Assembly (NCBI GenBank): GCA_947494705.1
Contig: CANLVN010000001.1
Span: 620,001 to 684,000 of the forward strand
Source: an uncultured Erythrobacter sp.
GTDB lineage: Bacteria; Pseudomonadota; Alphaproteobacteria; Sphingomonadales; Sphingomonadaceae
DNA: 64,000 nt
Reading direction: 5' to 3'
In this document: positions 25,801 through 33,544 of the stretch, one piece after another
Layout of the letters: each line of letters opens with the position of its first letter
How positions within the stretch are numbered: the first letter of the stretch is position 1
Notes under the pieces: model-generated
Databases searched by the model: none
What the model was told of the DNA's origin: nothing
What the model saw: the letters and a program-made list of their open reading frames with translations, nothing else
Translations under genes and position numbers: made by a program

Positions 25801-26458
25801 ATGTTTCCGAGAGGTCGCCGACAGCGATGGAGCCGACGCCGTCCGCGATCGAAAGGTTGCCGATGGCAACAGCGGTGTCGCTGTTCGCGAGGGCCGCTTC
25901 ACCCACGGCGAGCGAACGAACGCCCAGCGCGTTGGCGAGGTGACCGAAAGCCTGTGCGCGTTCTGCCGAAGCTACCGAACGCCACCCGATCGCAGTCGCG
26001 CCCGGACCTTCTGCGAAAGCTTCGCCGCCGATAGCCGTGGTCGAGTTGCCGTTCGCAACTGCGCCTGCGCCATCGTCGTCGCCGCCAATGGCAAGAGCGT
26101 CGGTGCCGTTTGCCAGAGCATTGTTGCCGATCGCGATAGAGGAGACGCCAGCCGTTTCAGAAGCCTGTCCGATAGCAACCGAGAGATCGCCGCCAGCGAT
26201 CGCTACATTACCGATCGCGGCCGAGCCGTCGCCGATTGCCAACGAATCCGGACCACAAGCCAGCGAGTCGGCCCCCGTTGCAGATGCACCCTCGACCGAG
26301 TCGCCCGCGCTCGGGTCGCCGGACCCGTCGGTGTCGAGCAGACACTCGCTCTGCGCAGCTGCCGATGTCGCCGTGACACCGAAAACCGCGACAGCGGCAA
26401 TGACTGCAGTGGATGTTGAAAGACCAAGGGCGGAAAGCTTAAGTTTTGAAAATGCCAT
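22802..26458 (-). CDS. YadA-like trimeric autotransporter adhesin with duplicated head/neck
   Basis: 1218 residues starting MAFSKLKLSALG, with AGGGGAG upstream of the ATG; a signal peptide ends near TSAAAQ. Nearly all of it is YadA-head-type repeats of about 14 residues (AIAIGNxAxAxG). Asp-rich inserts such as IGNDQDGDGTGA recur. A neck-like segment lies near residues 625-665 and a second one near 1050-1085, so the head looks duplicated. The last ~90 residues are a short coiled stalk (NIAANSTSIGALQSLTSTQT) and a YadA membrane anchor ending in W. It should trimerise, cross the outer membrane and display a long adhesive fibre. A Cys pair (residues about 36 and 65) caps the mature N-terminus. 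Confidence 0.92.
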   Translation of the reverse strand: MAFSKLKLSALGLSTSTAVIAAVAVFGVTATSAAAQSECLLDTDGSGDPSAGDSVEGASATGADSLACGPDSLAIGDGSAAIGNVAIAGGDLSVAIGQASETAGVSSIAIGNNALANGTDALAIGGDDDGAGAVANGNSTTAIGGEAFAEGPGATAIGWRSVASAERAQAFGHLANALGVRSLAVGEAALANSDTAVAIGNLSIADGVGSIAVGDLSETSGPSAIAIGNASVAAGIDALAIGGDDGGAGAVANGNSTTAVGGEAFAQGPGATSIGWRSVASAERAQAFGHLANALGVRSLAVGEAALANSDTAVAIGNLSIADGVGSIAVGDLSETSGPSAIAIGNASIAAGIDALAIGGDDGGAGAVANGNSTTAIGGEAFAEGPGATSIGWRSLASAERAQAFGHLANALGVRSLAVGEAAVADGLQAISIGNQSTATNDFAIAIGNDQDGDGTGAQANGLGSQAIGWDAAANGDFGFAAGGAAIADGEGSVSIGFVSQAAGDSSIAIGAAALANGVDALAIGGDDAGQGATANGNSTTAIGGESFAEGPGATSIGWRSSASAERAQAFGHLADASGVRSLAVGEAASAAGEASIAVGNLSSTTGDNAIAIGNGVTAGENEVAIGNEDNTYTFAGLATGGDTQFVTVDMNGVLSSTDASTLVTSGSNGSGADSTAIGDGAVASADQATAYGDGAQATSEGATAIGFNAVASGSTAVGANSSATGANSAAFGREATADFDNSTALGELADAGAAGSVAVGAGAQANGADAIAIGSDDAGAAFTVASGPSTTAVGGEAFANGPGASAYGWRSVADGTRAQAFGHLAQATAERALAVGEAAQASGVQAIAQGNQTTASGDFAIAIGNDQDGNGVGASASGLGSQAIGWDAEANGDFGFAAGGAAIADGEGSVSVGFASQAAGDSSIAIGASALANGTDALAIGGDDAGMGATANGNSTTAVGGEAFAEGPGATAFGWRSSASAERAQAFGHLANASGVRSTAVGEAANASGAGAVAIGDGSSAGGDASVALGQGASASGANAIALGAGATADNDGQVVISSLDTSGASQTGGLFFVTTDSSGTLGRTGAVDTTAFASQAAVDTNAANIAANSTSIGALQSLTSTQTGQINTLFGQTASNRAAIDRANEGVAMALAMESPMLPAGTSFALSGGVGYFEDQGAGTMAVTARVSDNASVSAGVGVGFDSGEVGARGGFQVAW
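25197..26100. repeat. 351-bp near-identical tandem repeats inside the adhesin gene
   Basis: Matching landmarks recur at 25201, 25552 and 25903 and again at 25380, 25731 and 26082, always 351 bases (117 codons) apart, with only scattered differences. About 2.6 copies are nearly identical; more diverged copies of the half-unit continue through the rest of the gene. The unit preserves the reading frame. Confidence 0.9.
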
Positions 26459-26752
26459 GCGGACACTCCCCTTTAATAGCGCGCAGATTGCGACCGCGCG
26501 GAGCTGTAAACGCACCGTTCCGGAGGGGATCTGCCCGGCTGTAAAGCCGCTAACCCGCACAAGCCCCTCTCTCTTTGGCACACGTTGCATAACAGACAGA
26601 TGAGTTAGGAAAAGGATAATATCTGGTTTTTTTTCGCCTATGAATCGCGGAAATATCCCGTTACCCGCCCAACTTGCACTGCGATGACGTGACGGCCAAG
26701 ACACGACTACATGCGTCGATAAGACAGAACACAAAATCGAAGAGCCCGCGCA
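26459..26752. other. Divergent intergenic region between the adhesin gene and astD
   Basis: 294 bases that must hold the promoters of both divergent genes. A T-rich block (GGTTTTTTTTCGCC, about 26625-26638) and a short hairpin CGGCT-TTAC-AGCCG on the adhesin side are visible. No convincing -35/-10 pair or known operator could be assigned. Confidence 0.4.
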
Positions 26753-28165
26753 ATGAACAAGTCAATTCTCGTATCCCATGCACCCGCCACCGGCGAGGAA
26801 GTCTGGCGCGGAGAGATCGGCGATGTCGATGCAATCGTCAGCAGCTCACGCCGCGCGTGGCCCGAATGGGCGGCAACCGCACTGAACACACGGATCGAGA
26901 TAGTCCGCCGCTTCGCCAACGAAGTGCGCGCCGATGCCGACAAGATCGCCGAAATCATCGCCGCCGAGGCTGGCAAGCCACTTTGGGAAGCGCGCACGGA
27001 AGTCGACGCCGTGGTGAACAAGGTCGACATCTCGGTGCAGGCCTATGCCGAACGCACCGGCAAGAAGAAACTCGACAGCGCATTGCAGGGCACTGCTGCG
27101 CTGCGTCACAAGCCGCATGGTGTGATGGCGGTGCTCGGGCCGTACAACTTCCCTGCTCACCTGCCCAACGGGCACATGGTCCCGGCACTGATCGCGGGTA
27201 ACACCATCGTGTTCAAGCCATCGGAAAAAACTCCGGGTGTTGCCGCCGCTCTGCTCGAATGCTGGGGACGCAGCGGAATTCCCGACGATGTCGTTCAGAT
27301 GCTCGTCGGCGGTCCGGAGGAAGGCAAGGCGCTGGTTGCGCATCCCGGCATCGACGGCGTGCTTTTCACAGGCTCTGCGCAGGCTGGCATCGCGATCAAC
27401 CGCAAGCTCGCAGCCAATCCGGGAAAGATCGTCGCGCTGGAAATGGGGGGCAACAACCCCATTGTCGTGATCGACACGCCCAAACTGGCCGATGCGGCCG
27501 CGCTCATCATCCAAAGCGCTTTCACTTCTGCTGGCCAGCGCTGCACCGCCGCGCGCCGCCTGATCGTCAAGGAAGACCTTTTCGAGCCGCTCATGGCCGA
27601 ACTCGTCCCGATGACGAAAAAGCTGATCGTCGGCGATCCCTTTGCCGAGCCGCAGCCTTTCATGGGCCCGGTGATCGACAACGGCGTGGCCGACAAGCTC
27701 GAGGAAGCCTTCGTCGCGTTGCTGACGGCTGGTGGCAAGCCGTTGCTGCCGCTGCGCCGTCCGCAAGACGGCAAACCGTTTCTGCTGCCCGGCATCATCG
27801 ACACTACCGACATTCCCGACCGGCCCGATGTCGAGCTTTTCGGACCGGTGCTGCAAGTGATCCGCGTCGCCGATCTGGATGCCGGGATCGCAGAGGCGAA
27901 CAACACTCGCTTTGGCTTGTCGGCATCGCTGGTCGGCGGTAGCCCGGACGATTATGGGCGCTTCTGGGCCAATATCCGCGCCGGGATCATCAACTGGAAC
28001 CGCCCAACCAACGGCGCATCTTCCGCCGCGCCGTTCGGCGGGATCGGCTTGTCGGGCAATCATCGCCCTGCGGCTTACTACGCCGCCGATTATTGCGCAT
28101 ATCCCGTCGCAAGCGCCGAGATGGATCAACCGCGCGCCAATATCGGGGTCGGCCTGAAGGACTAG
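26753..28165 (+). CDS. astD: Succinylglutamate-semialdehyde dehydrogenase-like aldehyde dehydrogenase
   Basis: An NAD(P)-dependent aldehyde dehydrogenase of 470 residues. Catalytic Cys264 is in SAGQRCTAARR and the general-base Glu230 in ALEMGGNNP. The cofactor-side segments GPYNFPAHLPNGH and FKPSEKTPG match AstD, which oxidises N-succinylglutamate semialdehyde in the arginine succinyltransferase pathway. None of the other ast genes is next to it, so the AstD assignment rests on sequence alone. Divergent from the adhesin gene and convergent with a lipoprotein gene. Confidence 0.85.
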   Translation: MNKSILVSHAPATGEEVWRGEIGDVDAIVSSSRRAWPEWAATALNTRIEIVRRFANEVRADADKIAEIIAAEAGKPLWEARTEVDAVVNKVDISVQAYAERTGKKKLDSALQGTAALRHKPHGVMAVLGPYNFPAHLPNGHMVPALIAGNTIVFKPSEKTPGVAAALLECWGRSGIPDDVVQMLVGGPEEGKALVAHPGIDGVLFTGSAQAGIAINRKLAANPGKIVALEMGGNNPIVVIDTPKLADAAALIIQSAFTSAGQRCTAARRLIVKEDLFEPLMAELVPMTKKLIVGDPFAEPQPFMGPVIDNGVADKLEEAFVALLTAGGKPLLPLRRPQDGKPFLLPGIIDTTDIPDRPDVELFGPVLQVIRVADLDAGIAEANNTRFGLSASLVGGSPDDYGRFWANIRAGIINWNRPTNGASSAAPFGGIGLSGNHRPAAYYAADYCAYPVASAEMDQPRANIGVGLKD

Positions 28166-28169
28166 CGCG

Positions 28170-28904
28170 CTATTTGCGCCAGTGGATGACGTCCACCGCA
28201 GTCATACCGCCCGGCCCTTCGCGCACATGCACCGCAATCGCCTGATCTCGGCGATCGGCGCGCAATTGCGGCTCGGGGCTGGCAAAGCGATCGACTCTGA
28301 AACGTGCACGGTCGACCTTGGCAAAATGATATTCGAGCACGTCGTCCATGCTCGCCGGGGTAAGGTATCGCACCACTCGGATGACGCAGTTGCCGGTGTC
28401 GACCCCGGCAGCCTGTCGCACCATCCCATGAGGCATGATCGAGGAAGTCTCGGGCAGTTGCGTAGACCAGTCCAGCCGCGCATCCATCCGATCGATGCAG
28501 TCGGGCCGAGCGTCCAGCGCTTGCAGGATCGCGCCTGCCGTTTGCAATCCCCCCAGCGCCGGTGCGCCCTCTCCGCCAGCTTCAAGCGGGAGGCTCGGGA
28601 TCGGGCCGCCGCTGAGTAATTCCACCCGCGCAGCTTCGACCGCACGCGAAGCTGCGTCGCTGCGAGCTTCGAAGGGTGGCAACGGATGACCGTCCTGAAA
28701 TGTGATCGCCGCATTGGCTTCGGTGCGCCAGGAAAGGTCCGGGTCAACCATCAGGGGATCGCCGAGGGCTCTCGCCACCAGCGGGTCCTGCGATAGCACG
28801 CTCGCAGCCGCATCCTCATCACCCACATCGGACGTCGCGTCGCACCCGACCAGCACGGTCAGGGCAACGCTGGAAAGGACAAGCGGAATTGCGCGCAGTT
28901 TCAT
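28170..28904 (-). CDS. Putative lipoprotein of unknown function
   Basis: About 244 residues from the ATG at 28904 (an ATG at 28916 would add four residues). The signal MKLRAIPLVLSSVALTVLVG is followed by a lipobox Cys at about residue 21. The rest is a mixed globular region with two further Cys pairs (RPDCIDRMD and TGNCVIRVV) that could form a disulfide. I recognise no family. It is convergent with astD and lies downstream of a terminator-ended RNA candidate on the same strand. Confidence 0.75.
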   Translation of the reverse strand: MKLRAIPLVLSSVALTVLVGCDATSDVGDEDAAASVLSQDPLVARALGDPLMVDPDLSWRTEANAAITFQDGHPLPPFEARSDAASRAVEAARVELLSGGPIPSLPLEAGGEGAPALGGLQTAGAILQALDARPDCIDRMDARLDWSTQLPETSSIMPHGMVRQAAGVDTGNCVIRVVRYLTPASMDDVLEYHFAKVDRARFRVDRFASPEPQLRADRRDQAIAVHVREGPGGMTAVDVIHWRK

Positions 28905-28972
28905 GCGCTCACCCATGCCCGCTTTTGGTTAATTTTTCGCCAGAAACGCCCACCTGCATGAGGACACGACGG

Positions 28973-29021
28973 AAAAAGAAAGCGCCCCCACACCCCTAGG
29001 GCGGGGTATGAGAGCGCTTTC
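28973..29021 (-). terminator. Strong rho-independent terminator
   Basis: Read on the minus strand: GAAAGCGC and GCGCTTTC arms (8 bp) with an inner ACCCC / GGGGT stem, followed at once by TTTTT. This is a textbook intrinsic terminator pointing left. No protein gene lies just upstream on that strand, which implies a short non-coding transcript. Confidence 0.75.
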
Positions 29022-29130
29022 CACGGCTGGTGGGAGCCGTGCCCGGGCCGTTGGTGGGTTGGCCCAAGAGGGTTTCAGGCAGGCGTATGATCGGCAAAAA
29101 CCGCACCCACCCCGAATACGCGTTCATATA
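28973..29130 (-). ncRNA. Candidate small RNA (or leader) with two C-rich-loop hairpins
   Basis: On the minus strand, two hairpins precede the terminator. The first (29045-29065) has GGGCC / GGCCC arms and a loop containing AACCCACCAAC. The second (29022-29041) has a 7-bp stem CACGGCT / AGCCGTG with loop CCCACC. Repeated C-rich loops plus an intrinsic terminator are typical of alphaproteobacterial trans-acting sRNAs, whose loops pair with ribosome sites. The 5' end is uncertain; a TATATA near 29127-29132 is a possible -10. It could instead be an attenuator for the lipoprotein gene 70 bases downstream. It does not match 6S, tmRNA, SRP or RNase P RNA as far as I can tell. Confidence 0.4.
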
Positions 29131-29266
29131 TAGGCGCGATAGTCTGAACGATTTCGGAGTATGCACTTTAGGAAACGTTCAGCTTCGAAGACCGCCGGGA
29201 CCACCAATTCGGGCGCGAACCGGGATGCTTGCGCATGGTGCAAAGCGGGCCTAGTGGCGGCGCTCG

Positions 29267-30187
29267 ATGACAACGCCCTCTTCCGCCGATTCCGATGCGC
29301 CTTCGGGCCTGCCCGCCGCATTGGGGGCCTACGTCATCTGGGGCTTCCTGCCGCTCTACCTGTTGCTGGTCACGATGGTGCCGCCCTTCGAATTCGTCGG
29401 CTGGCGGATCATCTGGACGCTGCCCTTCTGTCTGCTCATAGTAGCGTTTCGCAAGCAATTTGGCGAAGTGCTGAGCGCGATACGCAAACCGCGCATGCTG
29501 CTTGCGCTGTTTGCCAGCGCGACGCTGATCGCGATCAACTGGTTCGTCTATATCTGGGCGATCATGAACAACCAGGTCTACGCCGCGAGCCTCGGCTACT
29601 ACCTCAACCCGTTGCTCAACGTGCTGCTTGGCACGATGCTTCTGGGAGAGCGCTTGTCCTGGCGGCAATGGCTGGCGGTTGCGATCGCCGCGAGTGGGGT
29701 TGCCGTTCTTGCAGCGGGCGCGATCACGACCTTGTGGATCAGCCTCAGCCTTGCTTTCAGCTTTGGCCTGTATGGCATTGTTCGCAAACAGGTATCCGTG
29801 GGAGCGCTTCCCGGCCTGACGATCGAGAGCGCGATCCTGCTTGTGCCGGCCAGCGTGATCGTCACGTTCTATGCGGACAATCCCGCGCCCTCTTTCGGCG
29901 ATGGCTGGTTCCTGAGCACGGCCATCGCATTCTCCGGCGTGGTCACGGCGGTGCCGCTGCTGCTGTTCGCGATTGCCGCGCGGCGGATGAACTATTCGAC
30001 CCTCGGCTTCATCCAGTACCTTGCGCCGACGATTGTCTTTTTCCTCGGGCTGACGGTCTTTGGCGAGCAATTGCGCACGCCTCAATTGGTCAGCTTCATC
30101 CTGATCTGGATGGCCGTGGCGATTTTCGTGGCGGATCTGTGGCTCAGGAGCCGCAAGGCAAAAAGAGCGGTCGCCCAGCCGACCTAG
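29267..30187 (+). CDS. rarD: RarD/EamA-family transporter
   Basis: A membrane protein of 306 residues with ten predicted helices in two EamA halves. RarD features include GAYVIWGFLPLYLLL at the start, the motif WRIIWTLPFC, NWFVYIWAI, and SLGYYLNPLLNVLLG. RarD proteins are drug/metabolite transporter-superfamily members; substrates such as chloramphenicol or amino acids have been proposed for relatives. It stands alone, convergent with pyrC. Confidence 0.92.
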   Translation: MTTPSSADSDAPSGLPAALGAYVIWGFLPLYLLLVTMVPPFEFVGWRIIWTLPFCLLIVAFRKQFGEVLSAIRKPRMLLALFASATLIAINWFVYIWAIMNNQVYAASLGYYLNPLLNVLLGTMLLGERLSWRQWLAVAIAASGVAVLAAGAITTLWISLSLAFSFGLYGIVRKQVSVGALPGLTIESAILLVPASVIVTFYADNPAPSFGDGWFLSTAIAFSGVVTAVPLLLFAIAARRMNYSTLGFIQYLAPTIVFFLGLTVFGEQLRTPQLVSFILIWMAVAIFVADLWLRSRKAKRAVAQPT

Positions 30188-30196
30188 CTGGACGAA

Positions 30197-31234
30197 CTAG
30201 CCGACAAAGCGCCAGCCAAGCTCTTGCCCTCCGTGCCACGGCACGATTTCCTCGCCTGCCAGCGGCAGCGTTTCGGGCACGGCGTGTTCTACCCGTTCAA
30301 GCGTCACTTCGCCTTCATTCACCGGCAGTCCGTAAAAGGCCGGGCCGTGGAGCGAGGCAAAGCCCTCGAACGTGTCGAGCGCGTCCTCCTCGTCAAATAC
30401 GGTGATGTAGCTTTCAAGAGCATAGGGCGCACCGAAGATGCCAGCGCAGCCGCACGAGGTTTCCTTGGCGCTGCGCAAATGCGGAGCGCTGTCCGTTCCT
30501 AGGAAAAACTTGGGCGAGCCACTGGTCGCCGCCTTGCGCAGGGCCAGCCGGTGCTCCTCGCGCTTGGCAACTGGCAGGCAGTAATTGTGCGGCTGGATTC
30601 CGCCCACAAGGATAGCGTTGCGGTTGATGTGGAGGTGCTGCGGCGTGATCGTCGCGGCAACCTGGGGTCCGCTCTCCATGACGAAATCCACAGCGTCGCT
30701 GGTGGTGATATGCTCGAAAACCACTTTGAGCTTCGGGAAGTTCACGACGATATCCCTCAGATATCGCTCGATGAATGCTGCCTCACGGTCGAAGACGTCG
30801 ATATCCGCGCTGGTCACTTCGCCATGAACGCACAACACGATGCCCTCCGCTTCCATGCGTTCGAGCACCGGGTAGATCTTCTCGACATCGCTCACGCCAT
30901 GCGCGGAATTGGTGGTGGCGTTGGCGGGATAGAGCTTGGCCGCGGTGAACACGCCCTCACTCGCGCCGCGAGCAAGGTCGTCCGGATCGGTGGTGTCGCT
31001 GAGGTAGCAGGTCATCAACGGCGTGAAATCCACTCCCTGAGGCACCGCCGCCATAATCCGTTCGCGATAGGCCTTAGCCAGCTCTACCGTCGTCACCGGC
31101 GGGCTGAGATTGGGCATCACAATGGCGCGGGCGAATTGGCGTGCTGTGTAAGGGACAACCTCGCGCATCACATCGCCGTCGCGAAAATGCAGGTGCCAGT
31201 CGTCTGGGCGGCGGATCGTCACGGTGTCGGTCAT
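30197..31234 (-). CDS. pyrC: Dihydroorotase PyrC
   Basis: Catalyses reversible ring closure of carbamoyl-aspartate to dihydroorotate in pyrimidine synthesis. 345 residues from ATG 31234, the size of the E. coli-type enzyme. Zinc ligands DWHLHFRDG (His14, His16) and the carboxylated Lys100 in [13 protein letters not shown] are in place, as are later metal-site histidines (LCVHGEVT and FEHITTSDA). Its ATG lies about 68 bases from the divergent ATP-grasp gene. pyrE occurs elsewhere in the window (48.6 kb), not in an operon with it. Confidence 0.95.
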   Translation of the reverse strand: MTDTVTIRRPDDWHLHFRDGDVMREVVPYTARQFARAIVMPNLSPPVTTVELAKAYRERIMAAVPQGVDFTPLMTCYLSDTTDPDDLARGASEGVFTAAKLYPANATTNSAHGVSDVEKIYPVLERMEAEGIVLCVHGEVTSADIDVFDREAAFIERYLRDIVVNFPKLKVVFEHITTSDAVDFVMESGPQVAATITPQHLHINRNAILVGGIQPHNYCLPVAKREEHRLALRKAATSGSPKFFLGTDSAPHLRSAKETSCGCAGIFGAPYALESYITVFDEEDALDTFEGFASLHGPAFYGLPVNEGEVTLERVEHAVPETLPLAGEEIVPWHGGQELGWRFVG

Positions 31235-31301
31235 CGCCAAGGCACTTAGGCGCGGTTCGAAAGGCTTTCCAGTCCCTGCAAGCCCGATTAGATGCGAAGC
31301 G

Positions 31302-32189
31302 ATGAGCACCGTCGCCTTTCTTGCCTGCGAAACCACGCTGCCCGGCGCAGCCTCACGCCGAAACGATGCTTTCGAGCACGACCTGATGATCGCAGCGCTT
31401 GAACCGGCTTTTGCCGCGTTGGGGCTGACCTTGCGCGTGATCGACTGGGAAGCGCCGCTGGCGGACTTTACGGGCATCGACCTCGCCCTGCTGGGCACTG
31501 CGTGGAATTATCAGGACAAGGCGGCGGATTTCCTCGCGAAGCTGGAGGCGCTTTCGCAACGCGGCATCACGGTGTGCAACCCGCCCGACGTGGTGCGCTG
31601 GAATATAGCCAAGACCTATCTGCGCGAATTGGCAGAAGTGGGCGCTGCGACGATTCCGACACTCTGGCGCGAAAATGTTACCCGCAATGCGGCGATCGAG
31701 GCGATGGATGCCTTCGAAACCGACCGCATCGTGGTCAAGCGGCAGGTTGGCGCCGGGGCCGAAGGCCAGGAATTGTTGCTGCGGTCCTCGCTTCCCGGCC
31801 CTGACTGGAGTTTCGGCTATCCAGCAATGCTGCAACCATATCTGCCCGCAATTGCCAAAGAGGGCGAACTCAGCTTCGTTGTGATCGACGGCGAGGTCAG
31901 CCATGCGATACGCAAGCGCCCGGCCGATGGCGATTATCGCATCCAGTCGCTCTATGGTGGGACAGAAAACGTTCACGAGCCCAGCGCGGACGAGCGCGCC
32001 GCAGTGACCGCGATCATGGATGCGTTGCCGTTCGCCACCCCGCTCTATGCACGGATCGACATGCTGCGAGACGGAACGACGCTGCGACTCATGGAAGCCG
32101 AGCTGATCGAACCCTATCTCTATCCCGAGCAAGGCCCCGAAATGGGCGAACGCCTTGCCGCCGCGATTGCGAAGAGATTGGAAGTATGA
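31302..32189 (+). CDS. ATP-grasp domain protein, RimK/glutathione-synthetase-like
   Basis: 295 residues with an ATP-grasp layout: an N-terminal Rossmann-like part (VAFLACETT), a central region with [19 protein letters not shown] (the Lys-and-glycine-loop that holds ATP), and an acidic metal-binding end ([14 protein letters not shown]). Such enzymes ligate an acid to an amine or thiol. Relatives are annotated as RimK-like or glutathione-synthetase-like, but the substrate is not known. Its stop overlaps the ygfZ ATG (ATGA), suggesting coupled expression. Confidence 0.75.
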   Translation: MSTVAFLACETTLPGAASRRNDAFEHDLMIAALEPAFAALGLTLRVIDWEAPLADFTGIDLALLGTAWNYQDKAADFLAKLEALSQRGITVCNPPDVVRWNIAKTYLRELAEVGAATIPTLWRENVTRNAAIEAMDAFETDRIVVKRQVGAGAEGQELLLRSSLPGPDWSFGYPAMLQPYLPAIAKEGELSFVVIDGEVSHAIRKRPADGDYRIQSLYGGTENVHEPSADERAAVTAIMDALPFATPLYARIDMLRDGTTLRLMEAELIEPYLYPEQGPEMGERLAAAIAKRLEV

Positions 32190-32914
32190 GCGCCACACAT
32201 TTGAAAAACAGGGCGATTGTTCGCCTCACCGCTACCGATGAGAACGAGGATGTGCGCGGCTTCCTGCAAGGGCTGGTCACCAATGACGTATCGGGCGCGC
32301 TCCCCGTCTATGCTGCACTACTGAGCGCGCAGGGCAAGGCGATGTTCGACTTCTTCGTTTGGTCCGATGGCGACGACATCCTGCTCGATTGCGAAGCTGA
32401 ACGGGCCGACGACCTCGCCAAGCGCCTTTCGCTATACCGCCTGCGCCGAAAGATTGAGATCGCGCGCGACGACACGGTTTATGTGCTGTGGAGCAAGGAG
32501 CATTTCGATGGTGCAGTGCTCGACCCGCGCCTGCCCGAACTCGGCTTTCGTGCGATTGCCGAAAGTCCTGATGCGCCCGACGGTGACGATGAATACCGCG
32601 CACATCGCCTTTCGCTGGGCGTGCCTGAGGGCGCAGGCGAACTCGGCGACATCCTGTGGCTGGAAACCAATGCGGTCGAACTGCAGGGCGTGAGCTTTTC
32701 CAAGGGCTGTTACATCGGACAGGAAAACACTGCGCGGATGAACTGGCGGCAAAAGGTCAACCGGCGGCTGGTCGTCGTACCGCTCGACCAATCGGAGGAA
32801 AAGCGCCGCAAGGCCGCCTATCCCGAGCTTGACCTCGCGGTCGATCACCTGCGTGTGGCCGACCTCGACCCGGCCACCCTGCCCGACTGGCAAGCCGCCG
32901 GGATCGCCGAATAG
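32186..32914 (+). CDS. ygfZ: Folate-binding protein YgfZ (GcvT-like Fe-S maturation factor)
   Basis: 242 residues with the hallmark KGCYIGQENTARM motif, whose Cys is important for function in E. coli YgfZ. The N-terminal half matches the tetrahydrofolate-binding GcvT fold (FLQGLVTNDV). YgfZ helps assemble or repair iron-sulfur enzymes, including MiaB-type tRNA modification enzymes. Translationally coupled to the ATP-grasp gene by a 4-base overlap; convergent with the TetR gene. Confidence 0.92.
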   Translation: MSATHLKNRAIVRLTATDENEDVRGFLQGLVTNDVSGALPVYAALLSAQGKAMFDFFVWSDGDDILLDCEAERADDLAKRLSLYRLRRKIEIARDDTVYVLWSKEHFDGAVLDPRLPELGFRAIAESPDAPDGDDEYRAHRLSLGVPEGAGELGDILWLETNAVELQGVSFSKGCYIGQENTARMNWRQKVNRRLVVVPLDQSEEKRRKAAYPELDLAVDHLRVADLDPATLPDWQAAGIAE

Positions 32915-32918
32915 TGCC

Positions 32919-33512
32919 CTACTTGTAGTGGTGGGCGAGCGAGGCTTCGAGGTTCGCCTGCGCCCGTTCGCGTGCGGTATCGCGCGGCAAGCCGAGCGAT
33001 TTCGCCAGGGCCGCTCCGATCAAGGCATCGCCAAGCGCCAGCAGCACGAGGCTCAGCGTGTCTTTATGAACCTGCATCGGGTCATCGTTATGCTCGGCCT
33101 CGCCCGGCGCGATCTCGTCCACGAGTTCGTGGATCGTGGTGATGATCGGGTTGAGCGCGTCTTCGTTGCCGGTAAGCAGCATCCAGCTCGTTAGCGCCCC
33201 CGCCCCTTCCCGGTCGAATGCGTCGAAGGCGAGGTCCACGACCTCGCGTGCTGAACCTAGACCCGCCCGGCTGGCGTGAACCGCTTCCTTGATCGTCTCG
33301 CACACGGTGCGCGCGAGATGTTCGGCAAGCGCCTTTTGCAGACCCGATGCCGAGCCGAAATGGTGCAACAGGTTCGCATGGGTGCGCCCCACGCGAGCGG
33401 ATACCGCCTTGAGTGTTACCGCCTGCGGTCCGGCTTCGATCAGCAATGCACGCGCGGCTTCGAGCGCGGAATTGCGCGATTCTTCGGGACTGAGACGTTT
33501 GCGACTGGCCAT
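32919..33512 (-). CDS. TetR-family transcriptional regulator
   Basis: 197 residues from ATG 33512 (a TTG 36 bases upstream is possible). An N-terminal TetR helix-turn-helix is recognisable: ALEAARALLIEAGPQAVTLK followed by VSARVGRTHANLLHHFGSAS. The rest is an all-helical ligand/dimer domain. The target is unknown; the adjacent GNAT gene 33 bases upstream on the same strand is the nearest candidate. Confidence 0.88.
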   Translation of the reverse strand: MASRKRLSPEESRNSALEAARALLIEAGPQAVTLKAVSARVGRTHANLLHHFGSASGLQKALAEHLARTVCETIKEAVHASRAGLGSAREVVDLAFDAFDREGAGALTSWMLLTGNEDALNPIITTIHELVDEIAPGEAEHNDDPMQVHKDTLSLVLLALGDALIGAALAKSLGLPRDTARERAQANLEASLAHHYK

Positions 33513-33544
33513 CGACCGACGCGTAGGCCAATCCGGCGCGGCTC

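Noticed and set aside
22802..26458. Regular repeats resembling a CRISPR array or minisatellite
   Set aside because: The period is 351 bases with shorter 42-base subunits in frame with an adhesin protein; there are no short identical repeats separated by unique spacers.
29061..29130. CCA-like end (ACCCACCA on the minus strand) suggesting a tRNA
   Set aside because: No acceptor, D, anticodon or T arms could be folded around it; the sequence forms a separate C-rich-loop hairpin.
28973..29130. 6S, tmRNA, SRP or RNase P RNA identity for the structured region
   Set aside because: None of the conserved core sequences of these RNAs could be found; only general hairpins and a terminator are present.
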